DNA of 64,000 nt from Bradyrhizobium sp. MOS003 (GCF_003020125.1 NZ_PYFW01000014.1:24230-88229); one strand, 5' to 3'. Counted from the first letter of the stretch, positions 23,006 to 31,600 are shown. Notes: generated by a model not told the origin, from the letters alone. Numbers and translations are program-made.

Positions 23006-25333
23006 ATGAATTTCATCGACAATCCCGGCAAGCTCCATGGCTTTGAAAAAACTGGCTTCGAAAAGAACATCAAGATCGAGAAGGTCTCGCGCCGCAGCAT
23101 CCTGAAGGGCCTTGGCATCACCGGCGGCTTCGTGCTGGCCGCACCGGTGATGTCGCGACAGGCGTTCGCCTATGAGACCGGCGCGGGCAAAATGCCGCAT
23201 GGCGTCGTGGTCGACCCGCGCGTGTTCGTCGCGGTCGGGCCCGACGGCATCGTCACCATCCTCGCCCACCGTTCCGAGATGGGCACAGGCGTCCGCACCA
23301 GCCTGCCGCTGATCGTGGCCGAGGAGATGGAAGCCGATTGGTCCAGGGTCAAGGTGAAGCAGGCCCACGGCGACGAGGTCAAGTTCGGCAACCAGGATAC
23401 CGACGGCTCGCGCAGCACGCGGCATTATCTGATTCCGATGCGCCAGATCGGCGCCGCCGCCCGCACCATGCTGGAGCAGGCCGCGGCGAAGCGCTGGGGC
23501 GTGCCGGCGACCGAAGTCAAGGCCGTCAATCACGAGGTCGTCCACAGCGCCAGCGGGCGCAAGCTCGGTTTCGGCGAACTCGCCGCCGATGCCGCCAAGG
23601 AATCGATGCCCAGCATCGAAGGCCTCAAGCTGAAGGATCCCAAGGATTTCCGCTATCTCGGCAAGGGCCAGGTCGGGATCGTCGATCTCCACGACATCAC
23701 TACCGGCAAGGCGCTTTACGGCGCCGATGTGCGGTTGCCCGGCATGAAATATGCCGTGATCGCGCGTCCGCCGGTCACAGGGGGCAAGCTGGTTTCCTTC
23801 GATCCTGATACGGCGCTGAAGATTCCCGGCGTCGAGAAGGTGATGAAGGTTCAGGGCTGGCCCTGGCCGTCGAAGTTCCAGCCGCTCGGCGGTGTCGCGG
23901 TGATCGCCCGTAATACCGGCGCTGCGATCAAGGGCCGCGACGCCCTGAAGCTGACCTGGGACGATGGCGCCAACGGCAAATACGACTCGGTCGCCTATCG
24001 CAAGGAACTCGAGGAGGCCTCGCGCAAGCCCGGCCTCGTCGTGCGCGCCGAGGGTGATGCCGACGCCGCACTCAAGACCGCCGACAAGGTCGTCGTCGGC
24101 GAATATTACCTGCCCCACCTCGCCCATGCCAGCATGGAGCCGCCGGTCGCGGTTGCCGACGTCAAGGGCGACAAGGCGGAGATCTGGGCGCCGGTGCAGA
24201 GCCCCGGCGGCACCCGCGAAGACGTCGCCAAGACGCTCGGTATCCCCGAGGGCAATGTCACCGTCAACGTGACGCTGCTCGGCGGCGGTTTCGGCCGCAA
24301 GTCGAAATGCGACTTCGCGCTCGAGGCCGCGCTGCTGTCGAAGGAGCTCGGTGCGCCCGTGAAAGTGCAGTGGACGCGCGAGGACGACGTGCACCACGAC
24401 TTCCTGCACACTGTCTCGGTGGAGCGCATCGAGGCGGGCCTGGACAAGAGCGGCAAGGTGATCGCGTGGCGCCATCGCAGCGTCGCTCCGACCATCGCCT
24501 CGACCTTCGCGGCGGGCGCCAAGCACGCGGCGCCCTTCGAGCTCGGCATGGGACTCGTCGACATGCCGTTCGAAATCGCCAACATCTCCTGCGAGAACCC
24601 GGAGGCCGCGGCATTCACCCGCATCGGCTGGTTCCGCTCGGTCTCGAACATTCCGCGTGCGTTTGCGGTGCAATCGATGGTCGGCGAGATCGCAGCTGCA
24701 ACCGGGCGCGACCAGAAAGAGACGCTGCTCGCGCTGATCGGCAGCCCGCGCATCGTCAAGCCCGCGGTAAAGGACATGTGGAACTACGGCGAGCCCCAGG
24801 ACAGCTACCCGATCGACACCGCGCGCCTGCGCAAGGTGGTCGAGCTGGTGGCCGAGAAGGGCGAATGGGGCCGGCAGGTCCCGAAGGGCCATGGTCTCGG
24901 CATCGCCGTGCACCGCAGCTTTGTCAGCTACATCGCGACGATCGTCGAGGTCGCCGTCGACGACAAGGGCAAGCTGACGGTGCCACGGGTCGACACAGCC
25001 ATCGACTGCGGCACCTATGTCAACCCCGAACGCATCGCCTCGCAGATCGAGGGCGCGGCGATCATGGGGCTGAGCCTCGCCAAATACGGCGAGATCAGCT
25101 TCAAGGACGGCAAGGTGCAGCAGAAGAATTTTGACGACTTCCAGGTCGTCAGGATCGACGAGTCGCCTGCGCTGACCAATGTCTACATCGTGCCGCCCGG
25201 ACCGGACACCCCACCGAGCGGCGTCGGCGAGCCCGGCGTCCCGCCGTTTGCGCCGGCACTGATGAACGCGATCTTCGCCGCGACGGGAAAACGCATCCGC
25301 AGCCTGCCGCTCGGCAAGCAATTGGAGGCGTGA
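23006..25333 (+). CDS. Molybdenum hydroxylase large subunit, Tat-exported (IorB-type)
   Basis: A protein of about 775 residues with a Tat signal (SRRSILKGLGITGGFVLAAP near residues 28-47), so the complex acts in the periplasm. The xanthine-oxidase family core includes VGEYYLPHLAHASMEPPVAVAD, LLGGGFGRKSKCDFALEAALLSKEL and TRIGWFRSVSNI, ending in PPSGVGEPGVPPFAPALMNA with the catalytic glutamate of GVGE. Its start is one base after the small-subunit stop. The combination of a Tat leader and separate small and large subunits points to an aldehyde-oxidising IorAB-type enzyme. The substrate is unknown; acetaldehyde or formaldehyde would fit the neighbours. Confidence 0.9.
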   Translation: MNFIDNPGKLHGFEKTGFEKNIKIEKVSRRSILKGLGITGGFVLAAPVMSRQAFAYETGAGKMPHGVVVDPRVFVAVGPDGIVTILAHRSEMGTGVRTSLPLIVAEEMEADWSRVKVKQAHGDEVKFGNQDTDGSRSTRHYLIPMRQIGAAARTMLEQAAAKRWGVPATEVKAVNHEVVHSASGRKLGFGELAADAAKESMPSIEGLKLKDPKDFRYLGKGQVGIVDLHDITTGKALYGADVRLPGMKYAVIARPPVTGGKLVSFDPDTALKIPGVEKVMKVQGWPWPSKFQPLGGVAVIARNTGAAIKGRDALKLTWDDGANGKYDSVAYRKELEEASRKPGLVVRAEGDADAALKTADKVVVGEYYLPHLAHASMEPPVAVADVKGDKAEIWAPVQSPGGTREDVAKTLGIPEGNVTVNVTLLGGGFGRKSKCDFALEAALLSKELGAPVKVQWTREDDVHHDFLHTVSVERIEAGLDKSGKVIAWRHRSVAPTIASTFAAGAKHAAPFELGMGLVDMPFEIANISCENPEAAAFTRIGWFRSVSNIPRAFAVQSMVGEIAAATGRDQKETLLALIGSPRIVKPAVKDMWNYGEPQDSYPIDTARLRKVVELVAEKGEWGRQVPKGHGLGIAVHRSFVSYIATIVEVAVDDKGKLTVPRVDTAIDCGTYVNPERIASQIEGAAIMGLSLAKYGEISFKDGKVQQKNFDDFQVVRIDESPALTNVYIVPPGPDTPPSGVGEPGVPPFAPALMNAIFAATGKRIRSLPLGKQLEA

Positions 25334-25341
25334 GCCTAAAC

Positions 25342-25381
25342 AACGGCGCGAGAGGGAACACAAGCCGTCTCGCGCCGTTTC
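25342..25381 (+). terminator. Hairpin terminator after the molybdenum hydroxylase
   Basis: AACGGCGCGAGA and TCTCGCGCCGTT form a perfect 12-bp stem with a 14-base loop, followed by a short T/C tail. It lies 8 bp after the stop of the large subunit. Confidence 0.8.
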
Positions 25382-25405
25382 CATCGACCTGACAGGAGCA
25401 GATCG

Positions 25406-25666
25406 ATGACCAACATCCCAAGGGCGCTCGCAGTCTCATTGCTGTCGGGCGCTTTTCTTTTGACGGCCTCCGGCGCATTCGCCCAAGGCAACACCGCCCC
25501 ACCAGCCACCGCGACGCGCCCCTCCGCGCCGGACCAGAACTCGCTGCCCAACGCCAACGCTCCGCCCGCCTCGACCACACAGACCACCGGACAGCACAAT
25601 CCGGATCCCAAGGTTCAGGAAATGAACCAGAAGGAAAAGGACAAGGTCGAGCGGACGGGAAAGTAG
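25406..25666 (+). CDS. Small secreted proline/alanine/asparagine-rich protein
   Basis: The 86-residue protein has a signal peptide (LAVSLLSGAFLLTASGAFA). Its mature chain is low-complexity and disordered, rich in Pro, Ala, Thr and Asn, ending in a charged VQEMNQKEKDKVERTGK. CAGGAGCAG precedes the ATG. Such short exported proteins are common in this genus and have no known function. It is bracketed by two strong hairpins, so it is probably transcribed alone. Confidence 0.7.
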   Translation: MTNIPRALAVSLLSGAFLLTASGAFAQGNTAPPATATRPSAPDQNSLPNANAPPASTTQTTGQHNPDPKVQEMNQKEKDKVERTGK

Positions 25667-25678
25667 GAACACGCAAGA

Positions 25679-25709
25679 ATGCGGCGGACGTTGCCGTCCG
25701 CCGCATTTG
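25679..25709. terminator. Bidirectional hairpin between convergent genes
   Basis: ATGCGGCGGAC and GTCCGCCGCAT form a perfect 11-bp stem around GTTGCC. It lies between the small secreted protein gene and the convergent end of the PQQ dehydrogenase gene and probably ends both transcripts. Confidence 0.8.
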
Positions 25710-25748
25710 CCCCCCTGCTGCTCCGCTTCTTTCGATCCGCCCGCGGAG

Positions 25749-27473
25749 CTACTTCTTCAGCGCGAACACCCAGACGACGCCGCCTTGCGGCACATTGGCT
25801 TCGATGCCGATGTTGTTGGTCACCAGCGCATCCTGGATGCGTTGCGCGTCGACACCCCATCCCGACTGGATCGCGATGTACTGGGTGCCGTCGATCTCGT
25901 AGGACACCGGCATGCCCATGATGCCGGAGTTGGTCTTCTGCTCCCACAGCAATTCGCCGGTCTTGGCGTTGAAGGCACGGAAATTGCGGTCATTGGTGCC
26001 GCCGACGAAGACGAGATCGCCGGCAGTCGCCGTCACCGAGCCGAACAACTGCGACTTCGGGAAGTTGTGCTGCCACACCTTCTTGCCGGTGGCGGGATCC
26101 CAGGCCTGGAGTTCGCCGAAATGATCGGCGCCCGGCTTTGTCTTCAGGCCGATGTCCTCAGGCTTGGTGCCGAGCCAGAGCTCACCCGCCTTGAGCGGAA
26201 CCTTCTCGCCGGTGAAGCCGCCGCAGAAATTCTCGTTGGCCGGCACATAGACGAGCCCGGTCTTCTGGCTGTAGGCCGCCGACGGCCAATCCTTGCCGCC
26301 CCACAATGACGGACAGAACTCAACGCGCTTGCCGATCACCGGCTTGTGCGCGGGATCGACGATCGGCTTGCCGGTCTCGTCGATGCCCTTCCAGACGTCG
26401 GTTGCGACGAACGGCCATCCGGCGACGTAGTTGATCTTGGTCGGGGTGCGCTCCAGCACCCAGAAGATCGCGTCGCGGCCGGGATGGATCAGGCTCTTGA
26501 TGGTACGGCCATCGCGTTGCAGGTCGATCAGCATGGGTGCATCGACCTCGTCCCAATCCCAGGAATCGTTCTGGTGGTACTGGTGATAGGTTTTGATCTT
26601 GCCGTTGTTCGGATCAAGCGCGAGCACCGAGGAAGTGTAGAGATTGTCGCCGGGATGCGTCTCGCCCGGCCACGGCGCGGCGTTACCAACGCCCCAATAG
26701 ATCGTCTTCGTATCCTTGTCGTAATTGCCGGTCATCCAGGCAGAACCGCCGCCGGTCTTCCAATCGTCGCCCTGCCAGGTGTCGTGACCGGGCTCGCCCT
26801 CGCCGGGAATGGTGAAAGTGCGCCACAGCTCCTTGCCGTCCTTGGCATCGAACGCGGCGACGTAACCGCGCACGCCGAGCTCGCCACCGGAGCCGCCGAC
26901 GATGACCTTGCCCTCGATAATCAGCGGCATCAGGGTCATATACTGACCCTTCCTGTAGTCCTGCACCTTGGTGTCCCACAGGACCTTGCCGGTCTTGGCG
27001 TCGAGCGCGACGACATGGTCGTCGGTGGTGGCGAGATAGAGCTTGTCCTCCCACAGGCCGACGCCGCGATTGGTCGGATGCAACTGGAACAGATCGTCGG
27101 GGAGCTGCCGCTTGTAGCGCCAATATTCGTCGCCGGTCCTGGCGTTGATCGCGATCACCTGTCCCATCGGAGTCGTCACGAACATCACGCCGTTGTTGAC
27201 GAGCGGCGGCGCCTCGTGGCCCTCGACCACACCGGTGGCAAACGTCCAAACCGGCGTGAGAGTCTTCACGTTCGAGGTGTTGATCTGGTCGAGCGGACTA
27301 TAGCCCTGCCCGTCATAGGTGCGCCGATAGAGCATCCAGTTGCTGGGTTCCGGATTCTCCAGGCGCTGTTGGGTCACCGGAGAATAATTCTCGATCGGGC
27401 CAGCGCTCGCGGCGGTCGAGACGAGACAGGTGAAGGCGACGAAGCCGGACAGGTACCATTGCTTTTTGGTCAT
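25749..27473 (-). CDS. PQQ-dependent dehydrogenase without the vicinal cysteine pair
   Basis: The 574-residue periplasmic quinoprotein has a signal peptide ending near STAASA. Docking repeats (DAKTGKVLW, DAKDGKELW, DPATGKKVW) and active-site E198, N264 and D306 are present, with the extra D308 (SWDWDEVDAP) of lanthanide-type enzymes. The region normally reading CC-x-x-x-NRG reads LHPTNRG (131-137), so the disulfide that lies over PQQ in methanol and ethanol dehydrogenases is absent. There is no haem domain and no adjacent cytochrome c; the next gene on the strand is upstream and encodes a Rieske protein. The substrate is unknown. GGGGAA precedes the ATG, and a tandem repeat lies in the leader. 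Confidence 0.88.
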   Translation of the reverse strand: MTKKQWYLSGFVAFTCLVSTAASAGPIENYSPVTQQRLENPEPSNWMLYRRTYDGQGYSPLDQINTSNVKTLTPVWTFATGVVEGHEAPPLVNNGVMFVTTPMGQVIAINARTGDEYWRYKRQLPDDLFQLHPTNRGVGLWEDKLYLATTDDHVVALDAKTGKVLWDTKVQDYRKGQYMTLMPLIIEGKVIVGGSGGELGVRGYVAAFDAKDGKELWRTFTIPGEGEPGHDTWQGDDWKTGGGSAWMTGNYDKDTKTIYWGVGNAAPWPGETHPGDNLYTSSVLALDPNNGKIKTYHQYHQNDSWDWDEVDAPMLIDLQRDGRTIKSLIHPGRDAIFWVLERTPTKINYVAGWPFVATDVWKGIDETGKPIVDPAHKPVIGKRVEFCPSLWGGKDWPSAAYSQKTGLVYVPANENFCGGFTGEKVPLKAGELWLGTKPEDIGLKTKPGADHFGELQAWDPATGKKVWQHNFPKSQLFGSVTATAGDLVFVGGTNDRNFRAFNAKTGELLWEQKTNSGIMGMPVSYEIDGTQYIAIQSGWGVDAQRIQDALVTNNIGIEANVPQGGVVWVFALKK

Positions 27474-27495
27474 GGACGTTCCCCTTTTTCATCCG

Positions 27496-27545
27496 TTTGA
27501 ATCTTGTTTTGAATTCTTGTTTTGAATTGTTGTTTTGAATTCTTG
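27496..27545. repeat. AT-rich 13-bp tandem repeat upstream of a PQQ dehydrogenase gene
   Basis: Units TTTTGAATTCTTG (27507-27519), TTTTGAATTGTTG (27520-27532) and TTTTGAATTCTTG (27533-27545), plus a partial TTTGAATCTTG (27496-27506), lie in direct tandem. They sit 23-72 bp upstream of the minus-strand start codon, between the Rieske and dehydrogenase genes, and stand out in a G+C-rich sequence. Confidence 0.95.
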
Positions 27546-27611
27546 TCGTCCCGTCGTCCGCCCCTCGGCGGATGCGGCCTCTCGTGACGCGGGCATGTCC
27601 CGCACCGTCCA

Positions 27612-28265
27612 TCATCCTGGCTGCACGCCTCCCACCTTTCCGATGAAATTGCCGGCCACGCTGACCGCGCCGTCAGCCAGCGCAATCGGCAGCGTCGCGA
27701 GCCGCCGCGGCGCCGGCCCGAAAACGACCTGCGCACCTGCGCGGGGATCGTATTCGGAGTTGTGGCACATGCACTTGAACACCTCTTTGTCGCCGACATC
27801 GCTCTTCACCCAGGCGGTGACGGGACAGCCGGCATGCGAGCAGATCGCCGAATAGGCGATGATGCCGTCGACGGCGCGCTCGCGCGTCTTGTCATCGAGC
27901 TCGGCCGGATCGAGCCGGATGACCAGGATCTCGTTGAGACGCGAGGCGCTGCGCACCACCGATGTCTTGGGATCCTTCGGCCAGGCATGCACCGGCGGTC
28001 CGCCGGCAGGCAGGTCGGCCGCGGTGATCAGCTTTCCCTCCTTGTCGCCTTCGGAGAAGACGAGCACATCGCCCTTCTGGGGCCGTTCGTCGGAACCGGG
28101 CGGATCTTCGTCCGCGCGCGCATGTGTGGAACAACCGAGGCACGCGGTGGTGGCAAGTGCGCCGAGCAGGACCGTTCGCCGCGTCTGCTCGGCGCACGCG
28201 TCGGCTTCGGGCTCCCCAGGGTTTTCGGACGATGAGGAATTCGTGGTGAAGGATGCGCGGGACAT
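27612..28265 (-). CDS. Tat-exported Rieske [2Fe-2S] protein
   Basis: The 217-residue protein has a twin-arginine leader (QTRRTVLLGALATTACLGCS). The Rieske site is C-S-H-A-G-C (AICSHAGCPVTAW) and C-M-C-H (FKCMCHNSEYDPRAGAQVV), followed by the usual Pro-loop region PAPRRLATLPIAL. It should sit on the periplasmic face with a high-potential cluster. It is immediately upstream of the cysteine-lacking PQQ dehydrogenase on the same strand (138-bp gap with the tandem repeat), suggesting it takes electrons from that enzyme. A longer in-frame start at 28370 would put the Tat motif about 65 residues in, so the inner ATG is preferred. Confidence 0.8.
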   Translation of the reverse strand: MSRASFTTNSSSSENPGEPEADACAEQTRRTVLLGALATTACLGCSTHARADEDPPGSDERPQKGDVLVFSEGDKEGKLITAADLPAGGPPVHAWPKDPKTSVVRSASRLNEILVIRLDPAELDDKTRERAVDGIIAYSAICSHAGCPVTAWVKSDVGDKEVFKCMCHNSEYDPRAGAQVVFGPAPRRLATLPIALADGAVSVAGNFIGKVGGVQPG

Positions 28266-28528
28266 GTCCACAAGCTGGCGCTGGAACTCTGCCGAAAACA
28301 AGGCGAAGAATTGGCGCCGCAGTGCATCAATATGGCTTTGCTCGCGCTGATTGAATGACGATGAACGCATTCAAGCGCATTTTCACAACTTCAACGTCGT
28401 GCCGCGCGAGCGGCATGATGATTTTGCAGATCAGACCGATGATGCCGGAATTGGTGCAGCGCGCTATTCTTCGCGCTGCGCAAACGCAGCGCGACGTCAC
28501 TGCATGGTTTGGAGGCAGCCGTTCGTCG

Positions 28529-28993
28529 TCAGGATCTGAGCACGTGGCGCGGCGCGGCGATCGAACCCGCGACGGTAGCCGATGCCATTTCGAAACTGTC
28601 GGCGATGCGCCGCGCCTTGTCGATGAACAGGGCGGCGGCCGGCGGCGGACAAACCTCGCGCGCCGTCTGTTCGAACAGATCGAGCCAGCGGTCGAAATGA
28701 TCGCCGGCCAGACTCAGCGGCATATGCGCCCGCATCGGCGAGCCATGATAGCGACCGCTCATCAGGACGACCGACGACCAGAAATCCCCGAGCTTGGCGA
28801 GATGCTCGTCCCAGTTCTGCACAATCGCGAACACGGGTCCCAGCAGCGCATCCTCGCGCACGCGTCCGTAGAAACGGGTGACGAGTTCCCCGATCATATC
28901 TTCGGTGATCCCGGTACGCTCGATCGCATCCTGGGTCAGCAGGTTCCGCCGTGCGACCGCAGCTTCGCGCTCGGCCTTCAGTCGATCCGACAT
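28529..28993 (-). CDS. Group III truncated haemoglobin
   Basis: This 154-residue haem protein follows the group III pattern: IGELVTRFYGRVREDALLGPVFAIVQNWDEHLAKLGDFWSSVV, then MRAHMPLSLAGDHFDRWLDLFEQTAREV. The HFDRWL histidine is the likely proximal ligand. Such proteins bind O2 or NO in the cytoplasm. Nothing nearby fixes its role, and its orientation allows co-transcription with the Rieske/PQQ dehydrogenase genes. The C-terminus is about 20 residues longer than typical members. The 263 bp between it and the Rieske start hold no other feature. Confidence 0.85.
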   Translation of the reverse strand: MSDRLKAEREAAVARRNLLTQDAIERTGITEDMIGELVTRFYGRVREDALLGPVFAIVQNWDEHLAKLGDFWSSVVLMSGRYHGSPMRAHMPLSLAGDHFDRWLDLFEQTAREVCPPPAAALFIDKARRIADSFEMASATVAGSIAAPRHVLRS

Positions 28994-29015
28994 ATTTTTC
29001 TTCGTCCGTTCTGCT

Positions 29016-29164
29016 TCCCCTCGCCCCTTGTGGGAGAGGGTGGCTCGCCGCAGAGCGGCGAGACGGGTGAGGGGTATCTCTCCACTTGCGCTTCAAGCAT
29101 TGGAGCCAGTGGAAACAACGCTCATCCGGCGCTTCGCGCCACCTTCTCCCACAAGGGGAGAAGG
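29016..29164. repeat. Intergenic palindromic repeat (family B, copy 2)
   Basis: This is the second copy of the element at 5391-5538, with arms TTCCCCTCGCCCCTTGTGGG ... GAGAGGGTGGCTCGCC and CTCATCCGGCGCTTCGCG ... CCTTCTCCCACAAGGGGAGA. The CCTTGTGGG segment is present once here. The central spacer differs between the copies, while the arms are nearly identical. Confidence 0.85.
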
Positions 29165-29231
29165 AACTGCGCCTCCGCATGATGGGCCGACGTGCCGGGA
29201 CCGTCCTTGTCCTGGCACAAATCGCAGACGA

Positions 29232-30083
29232 TCAAGTACCGTATGCGTAAAAGCCCTGCCCCGTCTTGCGGCCGAGATGGCCGGCATCGACCATTTCCCT
29301 GAGCAAGGGGGCCGGACGGTATTTGGGGTCGTTGAAGCCCTTGTAAAAGACCTCCATCACCGAAAGCATGGTGTCGAGCCCGACGAGATCGGCCAGAGCC
29401 AGCGGCCCGATCGGGTGGTTGCAACCGAGCTTCATGCCGGCGTCGATCTCTTCCGCGGTCGCGATCCCTTCCTGGAGCGCGAAGATCGCCTCGTTGATCA
29501 TCGGGCACAGGATGCGGTTGACGGCGAAGCCCGGGCTGTTCTTGGCGGTGATCGCCACCTTGCCGACGCGCTTGGCGAAATCGAGTGCCTTGGCGTGGGT
29601 GTCGTCGGAAGTCTGCAGGCCGCGGATCAGCTCCAGCAGCGCCATCACGGGCACCGGGTTGAAGAAGTGCATGCCGATGAAACGGTCGGGACGATCGGTC
29701 GCCGCAGCGAGCTTCGTGATCGAGATCGACGAGGTATTGGTCGCGAGCAGCGTGCGCGGCGACAACGTCGCGCAGAGGTCCTTCAGGATTTTGACCTTGA
29801 GTTCCTCGTTCTCGGTCGCGGCCTCGATGACGAGATCGCAATCGGTCAGCCTGGCGCGGTCCGTCGTGCCGGTAATGCGCTTGAGCACCGCCTCGCGATC
29901 GGCCGCCGACATCTTCTCCTTCTTGACCAGGCGCTCGAGGCTGCCGCCGACGGTCGACAGCCCGCGGTTCACCGCCGCATCGGAAATGTCGACCATCACG
30001 ACCGAGAGCCCGGCCGCCGCGCAGATTTGCGCGATACCATTCCCCATGGTCCCTGCCCCGATGATGCCAACGGTCTGGATCAT
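29232..30083 (-). CDS. 3-hydroxybutyryl-CoA dehydrogenase
   Basis: The 283-residue NAD(P)-dependent enzyme interconverts acetoacetyl-CoA and 3-hydroxybutyryl-CoA. The Rossmann motif is VGIIGAGTMGNGIAQ (G9-x-G11-x-x-G14). The catalytic histidine is in FIGMHFFNPVPVMALLELI, with NTSSISIT before it, and the C-terminal domain ends HPIGPLALADLVGLD and GRKTGQGFYAY. Length and motifs match the stand-alone HBD/PaaH family rather than a FadB fusion. A longer in-frame start exists, but the family N-terminus MIQTVGIIGAG begins at this ATG. No other beta-oxidation or PHB gene is adjacent. Confidence 0.92.
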   Translation of the reverse strand: MIQTVGIIGAGTMGNGIAQICAAAGLSVVMVDISDAAVNRGLSTVGGSLERLVKKEKMSAADREAVLKRITGTTDRARLTDCDLVIEAATENEELKVKILKDLCATLSPRTLLATNTSSISITKLAAATDRPDRFIGMHFFNPVPVMALLELIRGLQTSDDTHAKALDFAKRVGKVAITAKNSPGFAVNRILCPMINEAIFALQEGIATAEEIDAGMKLGCNHPIGPLALADLVGLDTMLSVMEVFYKGFNDPKYRPAPLLREMVDAGHLGRKTGQGFYAYGT

Positions 30084-30490
30084 TGCCTCATATCCTTCAT
30101 CCTTGCGGGCGAGCCGTCCCGGCCCGGCCCATTGTTCCTGCATCAGGCTCCGGCACCGCCGGCGGGCGGCTGCGACCTGATCCTGCCTCTTCCTTTAAAG
30201 CATCCATAGCGGGAATAAAGCCGCCGTCGGCCGCGGAAGGGTACGATTTGGCCACCTTGGCAGGCGGTTTGCCCGGAATCTGCGCCCGCGCCTGGCCCGG
30301 CGCCGCGCAGCGGGAGGACCGCCAAAGCCCAGCACGATTCGGACCGGACCTCGATCTCCACCAATCGGACGACGCGGCGGCCACGAACCGCGTGGTGTAG
30401 TCGATGCGCAATGGCCAGCGCGAATGCGTCGCGACGCCCTTGTGACATCCTCCACATCGGCTTCGTGCCTCACCTGTTGGCGTCGCGCAC
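30084..30490. other. 407-bp gap with no feature seen
   Basis: It lies between divergent genes (3-hydroxybutyryl-CoA dehydrogenase leftward, pstS rightward). Open frames exist on both strands but lack coherent composition or ribosome-binding sites. It presumably holds both promoters. No PHO-box-like CTGTCAT-N4-CTGTCAT repeat was found by eye. Confidence 0.5.
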
Positions 30491-31546
30491 ATGACAAACC
30501 ACATCAGGCTGTCCGTCATCCTCACCGCCCTGCTCGTGGCCACGCAAAGCGTGGCTGCCGAAACCAGAGGCGCCGGCTCAACTTTCGTTTCGCCCGTGAT
30601 GGCGAAATGGGCCGATGCGTACGAGGCCAAGACCGGCAACGTCGTCAGCTATCAAGCCGTCGGCTCCGGCATCGGCCTCGGCCTGATCAAGAAGGAATCC
30701 GTCGATTTCGGCGCCAGCGACATGCCGCTCGACCCGAAGGAGCTGGCCAGGCTCGGGCTGATGCAATTCCCGATCGTGATCGGAGGCGTCGTGCCTGTGG
30801 TCAATATCGAGAGCATCAAGCCTGGCCAGATCCGTTTCACCGGGCAGGTCCTCGCCGACATCTACCTCGGTAAGCTCAAATTCTGGAACGATCCCGCGAT
30901 CGGCGCAATCAACCCCGACGTGAGATTGCCGAACGCTGCGATCACGGTGGTTCATCGCACCGACGGCTCCGGCACGACGTTCAACTGGTCGAACTACCTT
31001 TCGAAGGTCAGCCCGCAATGGAAAGCCGGCGTGGGCGAAGGCACCTCCGTCGAGTGGCCGCTCGGCCTCGGCGGCCGGGGCAATGACGGCGTTGCTTCGC
31101 TCGTCAGCCTCGTTCCCGGCGCGATCGGCTATCTCGAATACACTTACGCGCTGCAACGGCTCGACCGGATTTCCTTCGGGATCGTGCAGAACAGCGCCGG
31201 CAATTATGTCGTGCCCGACGCGGCATCATTTCAGGCGGCGGCATCAAGCGCGGACTGGAAGGCGGAGAATGATTTCCATCTCGTGCTTACCAACGCGCCC
31301 GGCGAAGACGCCTACCCGATCACGGCGACGACATTCGTGCTGATGCCGAAGGCTCCGAAATCACCGGAACGATCGACAGCCGCCATCGACTTCGTCCGCT
31401 GGTCGCTCGAGAACGGCAGGTCCCAGGCCCAGACACTCAACTACGTCCCGCTCCCGCCCGCCTTGATCGACCAGATCGAACACTATTGGCAGCAGAGCAT
31501 CGACGCTTCCCCCAGAATTTCGGCATCGGCGACCGTCAAACGCTGA
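30491..31546 (+). CDS. pstS: Phosphate-type ABC binding protein PstS (lone)
   Basis: The 351-residue protein has a signal peptide (LSVILTALLVATQSVAAE). PstS landmarks are RGAGSTFVSPVMAKWADAYEAKTG, VSYQAVGSGIGLGLIKKESVDFGASDMPL, VVHRTDGSGTTFNWSNYLSKV and GAIGYLEYTYAL. The first contacts (GAGSTF, SGIG, DFGASD, RTDGSGTT) form the phosphate pocket. No pstCAB or phoU genes follow, so this is a stand-alone paralogue. A hairpin lies just downstream. Confidence 0.88.
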   Translation: MTNHIRLSVILTALLVATQSVAAETRGAGSTFVSPVMAKWADAYEAKTGNVVSYQAVGSGIGLGLIKKESVDFGASDMPLDPKELARLGLMQFPIVIGGVVPVVNIESIKPGQIRFTGQVLADIYLGKLKFWNDPAIGAINPDVRLPNAAITVVHRTDGSGTTFNWSNYLSKVSPQWKAGVGEGTSVEWPLGLGGRGNDGVASLVSLVPGAIGYLEYTYALQRLDRISFGIVQNSAGNYVVPDAASFQAAASSADWKAENDFHLVLTNAPGEDAYPITATTFVLMPKAPKSPERSTAAIDFVRWSLENGRSQAQTLNYVPLPPALIDQIEHYWQQSIDASPRISASATVKR

Positions 31547-31567
31547 ACCTCGAAGGCCGATCACCCT

Positions 31568-31600
31568 ATCGAGATTGGCGTTCCGTACGCCAATCTCGAT
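31568..31600 (+). terminator. Hairpin after pstS
   Basis: ATCGAGATTGGCGT and ACGCCAATCTCGAT form a perfect 14-bp stem with a TCCGT loop, 21 bp after the pstS stop. There is no T-run on either side, so it may be a Rho-assisted terminator or a 3' stabiliser. Confidence 0.6.

Noticed and set aside
22862..25384. An 840-codon open frame antisense to the molybdenum hydroxylase genes
   Set aside because: It has no recognisable domain, is rich in Arg, Asp, Gly and His as expected for the complement of a G+C-rich gene, and the plus strand encodes a complete catalytic subunit.
30097..30639. A 180-codon minus-strand frame between the 3-hydroxybutyryl-CoA dehydrogenase and pstS, containing CGGCH
   Set aside because: The cytochrome-like motif is isolated, there is no signal peptide or ribosome-binding site, and it overlaps the pstS start.
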